Positions 9,372 to 17,518 are shown, numbered from the stretch's first letter. The stretch is DNA of 42,273 nucleotides from Paenibacillus sp. SYP-B3998 (GCF_010820665.1 NZ_JAAIKC010000023.1:1-42273), one strand, 5' to 3'. The notes: a model not told the origin generated them from the sequence alone. Numbers and translations: made by a program.

Positions 9372-10625
9372 CTACGCAAGCGTTGAGCATACGTAGGACT
9401 GCAAAAGTTCTCCAATCTGCTCCGCATTGGAAGGAGGACTGAAATAATAGCCTTGAACCAATCGGCATCCGCATGCTCTAACAACTTGCAGTTCTTCCTC
9501 TGTTTCCACGCCCTCGGCGACAACCAGCAGATTCAAATTATGAGCCATCGTAATCATCGTATGAACAATGGCTGCATTCACTTGACTTTGTTTCAATCCC
9601 TTAATAAAAGATTGATCAATCTTCATCTTATCGATAGGGAAATCTTTTAGGTAACCCAGTGAGCTATAGCCTGTCCCGAAATCATCCATCGCCACCTGTA
9701 CCCCCAATTTCTTCAATTCATACAAGGTAGTCGATGCCGCTTTGACATCCATACTCATACTCTCGGTAATCTCCAGTTCCAAATATTGCGGCGACAGTCC
9801 TGTCTCCTCCAATATATTTTGAATCATCCCGCTTAATCTTGAATCATTAAACTGACGGCTGGATAAATTAACGGCAACGGACAATTTAGGCAACCCAGCA
9901 TCCTGCCATTTCTTATTCTGCTTGCAGGCTTCCTTCAACACCCATTCCCCAATCTCATGAATGAGTCCCGTTTCTTCCGCTACAGGGATGAATTCTGCTG
10001 GAGAAACACGCCCAAGCTGAGCATTATTCCAACGGATTAGGCTTTCCAAGCCGACAATCCGCCCCGAAGTGGAATCAACTACAGGTTGATAAACAAGATG
10101 AAACTCTTCATTCGCGACAGCTCTTCGCAAATGAGTTTCCAGCACCATTCGCTTATGAAACTGGTCATTGGCAACCTGACCATCAATGCTTCGAACCCCA
10201 ATTTGGATAACCATTTTACAACGCTGCATAAAGTGTACCGTCATGGAAGCGCTCGCTGGTCGTTGAAACAGCGTCTCCTTATGAAAATAATCTGCCGCAC
10301 CTATTCGCATGGCTTGAATCGTCTGCATGGAGCCCTCAGGCGTGTTCGTACTGAGTACAACTACGGGTACAGGACAATGAGTGATCATAGAAAAAATCGA
10401 AATATGGCCATCCTTACCTGTCATTTCGGACATGTCCAATAAGGTCAAATCAATAACAACCAAATCGGGCCTGCATGCCACGATATCATCCAGAGCCGTT
10501 TGACCATCTTTGACGATTCCCGTAACAACAAACTGTGCATCCTGCTCAAATATAGCCTTAACCGGTTGCCTCGTATCTCTCGAATCACCAACAATTAATA
10601 CGCCATAATGATCCATGGAATCCAT
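9372..10625 (-). CDS. Receiver-EAL cyclic-di-GMP phosphodiesterase-type protein
   Basis: The N-terminal part (about 1-125) resembles the receiver of CheB: VLIVGDS, then DLVVIDLTLLD with a likely phospho-acceptor aspartate, then PVPVVVLSTNT. The first acidic residue of the usual DDS motif is glycine here, so metal binding may be altered. The EAL domain (about 165-410) has ESL in place of EAL but keeps its glutamate. It also keeps VNLSSRQF, ITES, DDFGTGYSSL, KIDQSFI, AEGVE and QGYYFSPP, so the catalytic set for cyclic-di-GMP hydrolysis looks complete. The ATG at 10625 is ten bases from GGAG; a TTG one codon earlier is the alternative. It precedes the hybrid kinase, which may phosphorylate it. 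Confidence 0.9.
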   Translation of the reverse strand: MDSMDHYGVLIVGDSRDTRQPVKAIFEQDAQFVVTGIVKDGQTALDDIVACRPDLVVIDLTLLDMSEMTGKDGHISIFSMITHCPVPVVVLSTNTPEGSMQTIQAMRIGAADYFHKETLFQRPASASMTVHFMQRCKMVIQIGVRSIDGQVANDQFHKRMVLETHLRRAVANEEFHLVYQPVVDSTSGRIVGLESLIRWNNAQLGRVSPAEFIPVAEETGLIHEIGEWVLKEACKQNKKWQDAGLPKLSVAVNLSSRQFNDSRLSGMIQNILEETGLSPQYLELEITESMSMDVKAASTTLYELKKLGVQVAMDDFGTGYSSLGYLKDFPIDKMKIDQSFIKGLKQSQVNAAIVHTMITMAHNLNLLVVAEGVETEEELQVVRACGCRLVQGYYFSPPSNAEQIGELLQSYVCSTLA

Positions 10626-10710
10626 CAACGTCCAGCTCCAACTGGTGTACAGATTAGCATTTTCACGATTTCCACCCTACTTTTTATGTTTTGTTAAAAT
10701 TGTAATTGAA

Positions 10711-11103
10711 TCAGCCATACACAGAGAAATCTATGATGTCAAAAAGTTCAGCTCGTGAACGGAACAAAAACCCCGCCATGCTCTCATCTAACTCACTACA
10801 ATTCTTGCTCATGGATAATTGCAGCTTGGAATGATGCAGCAGCAAGGACAGCTCATATTGGCTTTTATACTGATAGGCCATATCAAAAATATTCGTCTGC
10901 TTAAAATCTTCCGGCAGTGTGATCGTATACATGACAAAAGGATGCGTATCCCCGAGTTGTACAATTCGGAGCGTTTCTAGGTAGCTATTCACCTGCCTGG
11001 TCCACTGATAGCCAAAATCATAGGTTTCCAGTTCGCTCCATCCTGGTTCTAATTCATTAAAAATAAGCACCAACTGACTTCGATAAAATTCACATATTGT
11101 CAT
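10711..11103 (-). CDS. Hypothetical protein, 130 residues
   Basis: Family not recognised. The protein is acidic to neutral and soluble, rich in aromatic residues (GYQWTRQVNSYLETL, IFDMAYQYKSQYELSLLLH), with no signal peptide or membrane helix. GAGGG sits five bases before the ATG. It is the first gene of a minus-strand run that continues with the EAL protein 86 bases later and the hybrid kinase, and it diverges from the OmpR-type regulator. This context suggests a part in the same signalling circuit, but nothing in the sequence shows a biochemical activity. Confidence 0.7.
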   Translation of the reverse strand: MTICEFYRSQLVLIFNELEPGWSELETYDFGYQWTRQVNSYLETLRIVQLGDTHPFVMYTITLPEDFKQTNIFDMAYQYKSQYELSLLLHHSKLQLSMSKNCSELDESMAGFLFRSRAELFDIIDFSVYG

Positions 11104-11273
11104 TTTTCCCTCACCAGCTCATCGAATTTTATGCCTATCTATAAAGTTACTTCTATCATACTTTCCAATTATTAGGCATCTACCTGTAAATCTATTAATT
11201 CTTCTAACTAGCCAAACTAATAATTTGCTAACAATTATTTTATGAAATATTTACTAGATCGCGATTTTAGAGA

Positions 11274-11302
11274 TTTACTCTTAAAAATCGACACAGTATA
11301 AT
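11274..11302 (+). promoter_or_regulatory. Sigma-A-type promoter of the OmpR-family regulator
   Basis: TTTACT (11274-11279) and a consensus TATAAT (11297-11302) are separated by 17 bases. The element is about 80 bases before the regulator's ATG. The rest of 11104-11384 is an A/T-rich divergent intergenic region that must also carry the promoter for the opposite operon, which I could not place. Confidence 0.6.
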
Positions 11303-11384
11303 GAATTTATGAGTAAAATGTTAGCGTTTGCGCTTTTAATAGAACTAATAATTGATTACTAAGAACTATTTTGGGGGAATCTGT

Positions 11385-12083
11385 ATGGTAAAAGTTCTAT
11401 TAATCGAGGACGATGATATCATCGGCGAAATGATCTGTATGTATTTATCCGAAGAAGGCTTCGAAGTGCTGCGAACCCACAATGGCCAGGATGGTGTCTC
11501 AGCGCTCAATGAATTTGAACCTCATCTTATTTTACTCGATTTAATGCTCCCCGATTTTGAAGGTACCAACCTATGCAATACCCTTCGTAAAGTGACTGAG
11601 GTACCGATCATTATTATATCCAGCAATGCCAAGGTCAGCGAAAAGATCGAAGCTTTCACGGTCGGAGCTGACGATTACTTATGCAAGCCTTTCAGCATGC
11701 ATGAATTAAAAGCCCGAATACTCGCCATCCTACGCAGAGCCAAGCAATCGGCTGCCGAGGAATTTGTAAACGCATCTCCTTCTAGCGCACCGCAGCCTAT
11801 CAACTTGAATATCAATCTAGAAACGAGAATGCTCTTTGTCCGGGGGGAATCCATTGAGATGACGTTCTCCGAGTTTGAGCTAATGCGACTATTGTATGAG
11901 CATCCCCAGCGCGTTTTTCGAAGAGAAGAACTCATAAATGCTTTAAGAGGTTATGAATCTTACATCAATGATAGAGCCATCGACGTTCATATAACGAATT
12001 TACGAAAAAAAATTGAAGTAAATCCAAAAGAACCCCAACATATCAAAACCGTCTGGGGTGTCGGATATAAATTTGTCGTTTAA
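11385..12083 (+). CDS. OmpR/PhoB-family response regulator
   Basis: Two-domain transcription factor. The receiver (about 1-115) has acidic pair EDDD, phospho-acceptor aspartate in LILLDLMLPDFEG, threonine/serine position IIISSNAK, and lysine in DDYLCKPFS. The C-terminal winged helix (about 140-232) shows FSEFELMRLLYEHPQRVFRR and the end motif VWGVGYKF. I start at the ATG at 11385, with GGGGGA at good spacing, not the in-frame TTG at 11352, which would add 11 unrelated residues before MVKVLLIEDDD. No kinase follows it on this strand; the divergent hybrid kinase is the nearest candidate partner. Confidence 0.94.
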   Translation: MVKVLLIEDDDIIGEMICMYLSEEGFEVLRTHNGQDGVSALNEFEPHLILLDLMLPDFEGTNLCNTLRKVTEVPIIIISSNAKVSEKIEAFTVGADDYLCKPFSMHELKARILAILRRAKQSAAEEFVNASPSSAPQPINLNINLETRMLFVRGESIEMTFSEFELMRLLYEHPQRVFRREELINALRGYESYINDRAIDVHITNLRKKIEVNPKEPQHIKTVWGVGYKFVV

Positions 12084-12086
12084 CCC

Positions 12087-12130
12087 AAACGCCCTCCAAC
12101 TGGCAGCATAAGCCGAGTTAGAGGGCGTTT
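12087..12130 (+). terminator. Terminator of the response regulator gene
   Basis: AAACGCCCTC (12087-12096) and GAGGGCGTTT (12121-12130) pair around a 24-nt loop that itself can form a short stem. It starts four bases after the stop codon. Confidence 0.75.
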
Positions 12131-12222
12131 ATGGAGTCTTCATTGAGTCTTCCTGGGTCTTAACGATTCCTTCCTTCGATCCTGCTGGCAAAAATTGCGG
12201 GAAGCACTTTCTAGCGCACCTA

Positions 12223-12276
12223 TGCTAGAATAGAACAACTCAGAAGCCTAGAAGGTTGCAACCATCTTTCTGAGTT
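12223..12276 (+). promoter_or_regulatory. Extended -10 promoter and 5'-end hairpin of the riboswitch transcript
   Basis: TGCTAGAAT (12223-12231) fits an extended -10 element; I see no good -35. A transcript starting near 12237 would begin exactly with the hairpin AACTCAGAA / TTCTGAGTT (12237-12245 and 12268-12276), which contains the inner palindrome GGTTGCAACC. The hairpin could protect the RNA 5' end. The assignment of the start site is inference. Confidence 0.4.
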
Positions 12277-12282
12277 TGTTTC

Positions 12283-12396
12283 AAGGCCAAAGCTTCTTCA
12301 TGAAGCGCGGGGGAACCATTTGTAGGGGTGAAGCCAAGTCCGCTTGGTAGGGTGATTACTTTTTGACCCGAATCCGTCAGCTAACCTCGTAGGCCA
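12283..12396 (+). ncRNA. Cyclic-di-AMP riboswitch (ydaO/yuaA class)
   Basis: The region carries the class hallmarks in order: GGGGGAACCA, TAGGGGTGAAGCC, TTGGTAGGGTGA, then CCGAATCCGTCAGCTAACCT followed by CGTAGGCC. The end segment GGCC (12391-12394) can pair with GGCC at 12285-12288 to close the outer stem. In known examples this RNA binds cyclic-di-AMP and reduces expression of cell-wall and potassium genes. Here it sits directly in front of a LysM-CAP cell-wall protein, matching the known target range. No terminator fits between its end and the ribosome-binding site eight bases later, so control may act on translation or by premature termination inside the aptamer. Confidence 0.9.
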
Positions 12397-12417
12397 CTAA
12401 AAAGGGAGGATTCACAC

Positions 12418-13047
12418 ATGCATTTCAAAAAAACTGCGTTATCTAGTTTGCTTATTCTGGGTATGGTCGCATACGCTGGAGCCGCTAATGCCTCGGCCGC
12501 TTCTTATACAGTTAAAGGCCAAGATACCATGTGGAGCATTTCACAAAAACAAGGCATAGCCCTTAGCGCATTAATTAGACAAAATCCGCAAGTTACCAAT
12601 CCGAATAACATCTGGCCTGGTATGATTTTGCAAGTTCCGGGCAATACTTTAACTAACACAGCACCTGCGATTAGTCAAGCAACTTATGCCGACCAAGTGA
12701 TTAGTTTGGTCAATCAAGAGCGTACTAATGCTGGTCTTAAGCCGCTAGCTACTGACAAATCACTTTCTGCAATGGCATTGGATAAAGCGAAAGACATGTA
12801 CAACAACCATTACTTTGACCATACCTCACCCACATTCGGATCGCCATTTAACATGATGACTTCCTATGGGATTCAATATAGCTATGCTGGCGAAAATATT
12901 GCCATGGGGCAACAAACTCCCCAAGCTGTAATGAACGCATGGATGAACAGCACTGGGCATCGACAAAACATTCTTAGTCCTAATTACACCAAGATTGGTG
13001 TAGGTTATTATAATAACGAATGGGTTCAAGAATTCATCGCTAACTAA
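12418..13047 (+). CDS. Secreted LysM and CAP (SCP/YkwD-like) domain protein
   Basis: Signal peptide at residues 1-28 (LLILGMVAYAGAANASA). A LysM peptidoglycan-binding module follows at about 30-75 (YTVKGQDTMWSISQKQGI, ending WPGMILQVPG). A CAP domain spans about 90-207: VISLVNQERTNAGLKPL, the histidine in HYFDHTSPTFGSPF, GENIAMGQ, and WMNSTGHRQNILSPNYTKIG. This is the YkwD-like bacterial CAP type found in wall- and spore-associated proteins. GGGAGG is nine bases before the ATG. The upstream cyclic-di-AMP riboswitch ties it to wall homeostasis. A biochemical activity for bacterial CAP domains is not settled. Confidence 0.93.
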   Translation: MHFKKTALSSLLILGMVAYAGAANASAASYTVKGQDTMWSISQKQGIALSALIRQNPQVTNPNNIWPGMILQVPGNTLTNTAPAISQATYADQVISLVNQERTNAGLKPLATDKSLSAMALDKAKDMYNNHYFDHTSPTFGSPFNMMTSYGIQYSYAGENIAMGQQTPQAVMNAWMNSTGHRQNILSPNYTKIGVGYYNNEWVQEFIAN

Positions 13048-13050
13048 AAC

Positions 13051-13086
13051 AACGAGCCTCAACTCAACTGAGTAGGGGCTCGTTTC
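13051..13086 (+). terminator. Terminator of the LysM-CAP gene
   Basis: AACGAGCC (13051-13058) pairs with GGCTCGTT (13077-13084), and an inner ACTCA/TGAGT stem extends the hairpin. A short T-rich tail follows. It begins a few bases after the stop codon. Confidence 0.75.
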
Positions 13087-13095
13087 TTACTATTC

Positions 13096-13182
13096 TTATA
13101 AGTTCGTCGAGACCAAGAAAAGCTCCTCAAAACGGCCCGCTGGTATCGGAGGACTGAACAAATACCCTTGGATTTCATCGCG
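13096..13182 (-). pseudogene. C-terminal remnant of an EAL-domain gene
   Basis: The minus strand encodes RDEIQGYLFSPPIPAGRFEE followed by LFLVSTNL and a stop. DEIQGYLFSPPIPA plus FEEL is the characteristic end of an EAL (cyclic-di-GMP phosphodiesterase) domain; compare QGYYFSPP at the same place in the intact EAL protein ending at 9372. Only about 28 codons survive. The sequence upstream is a hairpin and the end of the TPR gene, so the remainder has been deleted. It has no start or ribosome-binding site of its own. Confidence 0.7.
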
Positions 13183-13188
13183 AACGCG

Positions 13189-13225
13189 AAAAGGGTTATC
13201 TGGACCGATACAGATAACCCTTTTT
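13189..13225. terminator. Bidirectional terminator beside the TPR gene
   Basis: AAAAGGGTTATCTG (13189-13202) and CAGATAACCCTTTTT (13211-13225) form a long perfect stem with an 8-nt loop. It is 40 bases past the end of the minus-strand TPR gene. The stronger U tract is on the plus strand. Confidence 0.8.
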
Positions 13226-13264
13226 ATTATTTTCAACCTCTTTCGTGCTGTCAAGGTTACTTGG

Positions 13265-14827
13265 CTAATCCTTACCAGCAGCAGCTTCGTCAATCGCCAA
13301 TTGTAAATTAGTTAATACAGATTTCAACTGAGTCTTGTAACTTGGCTTTAGTTCGATAGCTTGCGTATAATCCGCAAAAGCCTTTTCCCTTTCGCCCATT
13401 TCAATAAACAGATGACCTCGGTTTCTATAAGCCAAAGCATACTCAGAGTCTATGTGAATGGCTTGGGAATAATCAGATAAGGCCTCTTCTTTTTTCCCAA
13501 TTTTTCTCAAGAGGTTGCCTCGATTATTATATGTCAAGGCGTAATCAGGCTCTAACTCTATTGCCTTATCATAATCTAATAAGGCTTCTTCTTGCTTTCC
13601 ATTATCTTTTAAAAGATTTCCTCGGTTATTATAGGCCAAAGCGTAATCAGGCTCTAACTCTACTGCCTTGTCATAGTCTAATAACGCTTCTTTTTGCTTT
13701 CCAGTATCTCTTAAAAGATTTCCTCGATTGTTATAGGCCATGGCGTATCTTGGGTCTAGCTCGATTGCCTTGGTATAGTCTAGTAATGCTTCTGCTTGTT
13801 TTCCGGTTTCTTTCATAAGATTTCCACGGTTATAATAAGCCAATGCATAATCTGGGTTTAGTTCGATTGCCATATTATAGTCTGATGAGGCCTCTTGATG
13901 GTGCTTCATTTCTGCCATAACAAGTCCCCGATTATTAAAGGCCATGGCATAGTCTGGTTTTAATTGTATAGCTTTGTTGTAATCTGCTATCGCTTCTTCT
14001 CTTTTCTGCATGTCTTTCAAAATATTTCCTCGGTTATTATAGGCCATGGCGTAGTTCGGACTTAACTCGATTGCCCTTGTATACGCCGTTAAAGCTTCCA
14101 TAGGTTTTTCCATTGCTTTATAAAGGATGCCTTGATTATTATAAACGGTAGCACTCTCCGGATTTAGCTCCATTGCTTTGTTCAAATCAGCTAAGGCGTT
14201 TGAAAAAATACTTTTCTTTCTATATATATTTCCCCGCGCCGTATATGCTCTTACTAAATTAGCCTTATTTTTCTCCGTGTTTATGATTTCCGTTAACGCT
14301 CTGATTTTCTCCTCCTCATCCTCCAGCTCATTGATTTGTTCAAAACGCTTGTCCCAGTCTTCTTGATTAATAATGCTTTGTTTTAAGTCAATAATTTCTT
14401 CCTTCGCTTCTTTATTTTCTTCCTTTACTTCTTTAAGCTCTTCGTTCTTTTTCCATAGACTGTACAAGACAAGCCCTAAGCTGGCAATCGTCAGCGCATT
14501 GCCAATAGAAGCCGAACTCACATTTAGATACCCCACTGAGATCGAACTAAGCGTTTTTAACGCCCAGCTTATAAAATCATGAATGGTGTCCATTTTTAAT
14601 ATTTGTGGAATTGTTATTACAAATAATACGCCAAGAAATAGCATATAACCGTTCTTTTTTGACGAAGAATCATAAATAGTAAAAAACACGCCAGAAAAGG
14701 CAAAAGAGACGATAAAGGAAACATCTGAAAAGGCCCCAAAAAGCGCAATTACACTAAGAAAGAAAAATGAAAATGCTAAATAATAAATAAACGTATTTGC
14801 CGATGAGCTTTGAATATTTTTAATCAC
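13265..14827 (-). CDS. Membrane-anchored TPR-repeat protein
   Basis: A 520-residue protein. The first 125 residues hold about four hydrophobic segments (YYLAFSFFFLSVIALFGAF; GYMLFLGVLFVITIPQI; IGNALTIASLGLVLYSLW). A charged coiled coil follows (KKNEELKEVKEENKEAKEEI). From about 190 to 510 there are roughly nine tandem 34-residue TPRs with the repeated pattern YALAYNNRGNLLKDNGKQEE / ALLDYDKAIELEPD. TPRs are protein-interaction scaffolds; the partner is unknown. Adjacent repeats are nearly identical in DNA, which suggests recent repeat duplication. The start is GTG with GGGGTGG about six bases upstream. It has its own terminator and no obvious operon partner. Confidence 0.88.
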   Translation of the reverse strand: MIKNIQSSSANTFIYYLAFSFFFLSVIALFGAFSDVSFIVSFAFSGVFFTIYDSSSKKNGYMLFLGVLFVITIPQILKMDTIHDFISWALKTLSSISVGYLNVSSASIGNALTIASLGLVLYSLWKKNEELKEVKEENKEAKEEIIDLKQSIINQEDWDKRFEQINELEDEEEKIRALTEIINTEKNKANLVRAYTARGNIYRKKSIFSNALADLNKAMELNPESATVYNNQGILYKAMEKPMEALTAYTRAIELSPNYAMAYNNRGNILKDMQKREEAIADYNKAIQLKPDYAMAFNNRGLVMAEMKHHQEASSDYNMAIELNPDYALAYYNRGNLMKETGKQAEALLDYTKAIELDPRYAMAYNNRGNLLRDTGKQKEALLDYDKAVELEPDYALAYNNRGNLLKDNGKQEEALLDYDKAIELEPDYALTYNNRGNLLRKIGKKEEALSDYSQAIHIDSEYALAYRNRGHLFIEMGEREKAFADYTQAIELKPSYKTQLKSVLTNLQLAIDEAAAGKD

Positions 14828-14906
14828 TTGAATCCACCCCAGCTACTTTTTAGTTTACTAGGTGTTATTTTACAACAATTTACAACTTATTTCATGCATT
14901 TACGAC

Positions 14907-14943
14907 AAAAAAACGACTGGATTCAATCACCAAGTCGTTTTTC
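14907..14943. terminator. Terminator-like hairpin upstream of the TPR gene
   Basis: AAAAAACGACTGG and CCAAGTCGTTTTTT form a stem with one bulge and T-rich ends on both strands. It lies beyond the end of the minus-strand glycerophosphodiester operon only in the sense of separating it from the TPR gene; on the minus strand the TPR gene reads away from it. It may also close a plus-strand transcript. It sits 50 bases after the GDPD stop in the upstream-numbered direction. Confidence 0.5.
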
Positions 14944-14993
14944 TAGTATTGAAAAAGATCATAACCGACAGAACGTTTATGATCCATAAGAGA

Positions 14994-15740
14994 CTAAATC
15001 CGAATCAACCTGCGTAAAGCATCCGGGTAGTCTGTAATAATCCCTGAAACACCGCAGTCTAGCATTTGACGCATCGCCAATTCCTCATTCACAGTCCACA
15101 CGATAACGTGTCTACCGCTCCGGCGAATGGTTGCAACATCCTCTGCATCCACCATACAGTCGTGCAGAGACACGGAGAAAACATCCAAACCAAAATCTTC
15201 AATCAGTCGCAGCGGATTCACAGGCTTGGCATCATATACAAGGCTAACACGGCTTTCCGGCGCTTTTTCCTTCATTTGATATAAGAGCTTGTGGTCATAC
15301 GAGGAGAACAGAACCGATTGGGACTGTTCATACTCACGCAGTAAATTAATGACAGGGTCCACGATACGGCCGTCATAAGTTTGCTTGAGCTCAATATTTA
15401 ATCCGATAGACTTTGGCACTTGTTTGAGTACTTCCTCAAGCAGCGGTACCGTTTCACCCGCAAAAGCTTGACCAAACCAAGAGCCGGCATCGACTCGTTT
15501 AATTTCCTCAAGCGTCAACTCCCCTATCCGGCCAGAACCATTCGTCGTTCGGCCTAGTGTTTCATCATGGCACACGATGACTTGATCATCACGCGTGAGA
15601 TGAATATCCAACTCAATCACATCGCATTTCTGCTCCACAGCAAGCAGAAATGCAGCCATCGTATTCTCTGGCGCTTCCGCTGAAGAGCCTCTGTGCGCGA
15701 ACACCCAAGGTGTCGTTGAATCTGTAGAATTCCAGTTCAT
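14994..15740 (-). CDS. ugpQ: Glycerophosphodiester phosphodiesterase
   Basis: Hydrolyses glycerophosphodiesters (for example deacylated phospholipid head groups) to sn-glycerol 3-phosphate and an alcohol. Family motifs are clear: WVFAHRGSSAEAPENTMAAF at the start (catalytic histidine and metal ligands), VIELDIHLTRDDQVIVCHDE (metal ligands and second histidine), LNIELKQ, and the end VNEELAMRQMLDCGVSGIIT. It has no signal peptide, so it is cytoplasmic, about 248 residues, the usual UgpQ size. I prefer the ATG at 15740 (GGATGAGG upstream) over the first in-frame ATG at 15758. It is the last gene of the operon with the permeases, 46 bases after ugpE. Confidence 0.93.
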   Translation of the reverse strand: MNWNSTDSTTPWVFAHRGSSAEAPENTMAAFLLAVEQKCDVIELDIHLTRDDQVIVCHDETLGRTTNGSGRIGELTLEEIKRVDAGSWFGQAFAGETVPLLEEVLKQVPKSIGLNIELKQTYDGRIVDPVINLLREYEQSQSVLFSSYDHKLLYQMKEKAPESRVSLVYDAKPVNPLRLIEDFGLDVFSVSLHDCMVDAEDVATIRRSGRHVIVWTVNEELAMRQMLDCGVSGIITDYPDALRRLIRI

Positions 15741-15786
15741 GTTCCTCATCCTTTTCATTCATAATTGTTCTTAACGCCGCTGAGAC

Positions 15787-16602
15787 TTATTTGAGCCCTG
15801 AGTGCATGAAGCTCTCAACGAATTGACGCTGAAAGACGAAAAATGCCAACAGCAGCGGCAAAACAACAAGCAGCGTCGCAGCCGTTACCGTCCCCCATTG
15901 CGCCCCTGTCTCTGAAGTTTGGGCAAATATAGCAAGTCCCACTGTGAGCGACCGGTTCTCTACCGAATTGGTCACAATAAGCGGCCACATAAAGTTACTC
16001 CAGTGCGTACTCACGGAGATCAGCCCAAATGCAATATACGTCGGCTTAGCTGATGGAAAATACACATGCCATAATGTACGCCACCACTGACATCCATCTA
16101 CTTTAGAAGCCTCATCCAAATCCAGCGGGATTTGCTTAAACGTTTGCCGCAGCAAGAAGACACCGAATGACGATGCCCAAAAAGGCAGCATAATCGCTAG
16201 TTTCGTATCTACTAAACCTAACTGCTTAATGATCGTATAATTCGGAAAAATAAGAATTTCCGCAGGTATCATAATTTGAACGAGAAACAAAATAAATACA
16301 ATACCTTGTCCGATAAATCGGAGGCGTGCAAAGGCATAAGCTGCCAAGGTGGCTGTAATCACTTGTACCGCTAAAATACCGCCCACGATCATGATCGTGT
16401 TAGCGTAATATCTGACAAAAGGAACCGTCGTCCAAGCGGAGATGTAATTTGAAAATGTCGGATTCACAATTGCGAACGGATTGGCTCTAGTTATGACTTC
16501 ACTCGACGGTGTAAAAGAAGTGAAAACGGTCCATACCAACGGAATTAGAAATATAATCCCTAACAACACAACAAGTGATCGATTTAACACTCGAACGAAC
16601 AT
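15787..16602 (-). CDS. ugpE: ABC transporter permease, UgpE-type
   Basis: Binding-protein-dependent permease of the sugar / glycerol-3-phosphate (CUT1) class. It has six hydrophobic helices, the first at about residues 9-30 (LVVLLGIIFLIPLVWTVF). The EAA loop, which docks the ATPase, is present as LDEASKVDGCQWWRTLWHVY (about 180-200). Length 271 residues is normal. GGGGGGAGA precedes the ATG. It follows ugpA by 19 bases and precedes the glycerophosphodiesterase, which is the basis for naming it UgpE and not a sugar permease. No ATPase gene is in the operon, so a shared MsmX-like ATPase is inferred. Confidence 0.88.
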   Translation of the reverse strand: MFVRVLNRSLVVLLGIIFLIPLVWTVFTSFTPSSEVITRANPFAIVNPTFSNYISAWTTVPFVRYYANTIMIVGGILAVQVITATLAAYAFARLRFIGQGIVFILFLVQIMIPAEILIFPNYTIIKQLGLVDTKLAIMLPFWASSFGVFLLRQTFKQIPLDLDEASKVDGCQWWRTLWHVYFPSAKPTYIAFGLISVSTHWSNFMWPLIVTNSVENRSLTVGLAIFAQTSETGAQWGTVTAATLLVVLPLLLAFFVFQRQFVESFMHSGLK

Positions 16603-16621
16603 AAGTCAGCTTCTCCCCCCT

Positions 16622-17518
16622 CTAGTAATGAACACGTTTGTCTAGAAAAGCATAATTGAAAATGGATACTGCAAGTAAAATAACAAGCAGTACGACCGTC
16701 AAGACAGAAGCCTTGCCCATATCCCAGAAGCTAAACGCTGTTTCGTAAATGTGATATAACAACAAATTGCTGGCATTATCCGGGCCGCCCTTTGTCATAA
16801 TGTACAGATGATCAACAAGCTTGAAAGAATTGGTTATAGCGATTGTCATCACGAATAAAGTCGTTGGCATAAGCAGAGGAAACGTAATTTTACGAAAAAC
16901 ATGCCATGGGCTTGCTCCTTCCATCTCAGCCGCTTCATAGACTTCTCTTGGCAGGTTTTGCAAGCCAGCCAAATAAAAAATCATGAAAAAACCAGACTCT
17001 TTCCAAATCACCATAATAATCATGGAAACAATGACCCAATGAGGGTCACCCAACCAATTGTGGATAGGCAACCCCATAAACCCCAAAAATTTGTCGAGCA
17101 ATCCATAGTCAGGTGTATAAATAAACAACCAAATGTTTGCTATTGCAATCATCGGAATTATTGTCGGATAGAAAAAAGCGGCTCTGAGAATACTCGTCCC
17201 TTTTAACTTGTTATTCACCCAAACCGCCAAATAAATCGCTAGCAGTATACTTGTTGGAACAGTCCCAATGGAAAGAAGAAGATTGTTTTTCATTACTTTG
17301 AAAAAGACATCATCTTGTAAGACTTGTGCATATTGGTCGAATCCAACAAATTTCTTGATCGACAATGTAGAGTTAAAGAAACTTAAATAAACCGATTTAA
17401 TCGTTGGATAAAAAGTAAAGAGAGCCAGCAATACCAAGGAAGGAAGCAGCAGCGCGTAAGCAAAAGCATTTTCCTTCCAGTTGATCTTTCTTCTTGTTTG
17501 CAGCATTTGCTGTTTCAA
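16622..17518 (-). CDS. ugpA: ABC transporter permease, UgpA-type
   Basis: Partner permease of UgpE. It has six hydrophobic helices, starting with ALLLPSLVLLALFTFYPTI, and the EAA loop EVYEAAEMEGASPWHVFRKI (about 200-220). The 298-residue length fits MalF/UgpA-type subunits that lack the extra periplasmic domain. The start is TTG with GGGGGGA six bases upstream. It lies 29 bases downstream of the SLH protein gene and 19 bases upstream of ugpE. Substrate (glycerol 3-phosphate or glycerophosphodiesters) is inferred from the linked GDPD, HAD phosphatase and GlpP. Confidence 0.88.
   Translation of the reverse strand: MKQQMLQTRRKINWKENAFAYALLLPSLVLLALFTFYPTIKSVYLSFFNSTLSIKKFVGFDQYAQVLQDDVFFKVMKNNLLLSIGTVPTSILLAIYLAVWVNNKLKGTSILRAAFFYPTIIPMIAIANIWLFIYTPDYGLLDKFLGFMGLPIHNWLGDPHWVIVSMIIMVIWKESGFFMIFYLAGLQNLPREVYEAAEMEGASPWHVFRKITFPLLMPTTLFVMTIAITNSFKLVDHLYIMTKGGPDNASNLLLYHIYETAFSFWDMGKASVLTVVLLVILLAVSIFNYAFLDKRVHY

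Noticed and set aside
13531..13818. Plus-strand open frame of 95 codons opposite the TPR gene
   Set aside because: It is the antisense shadow of the repeated TPR codons and shows the same periodicity.
13380..14180. Regularly spaced near-identical repeats of about 102 bases
   Set aside because: The spacing is exactly 34 codons and the translation is a TPR array, so this is coding repetition and not a CRISPR array.
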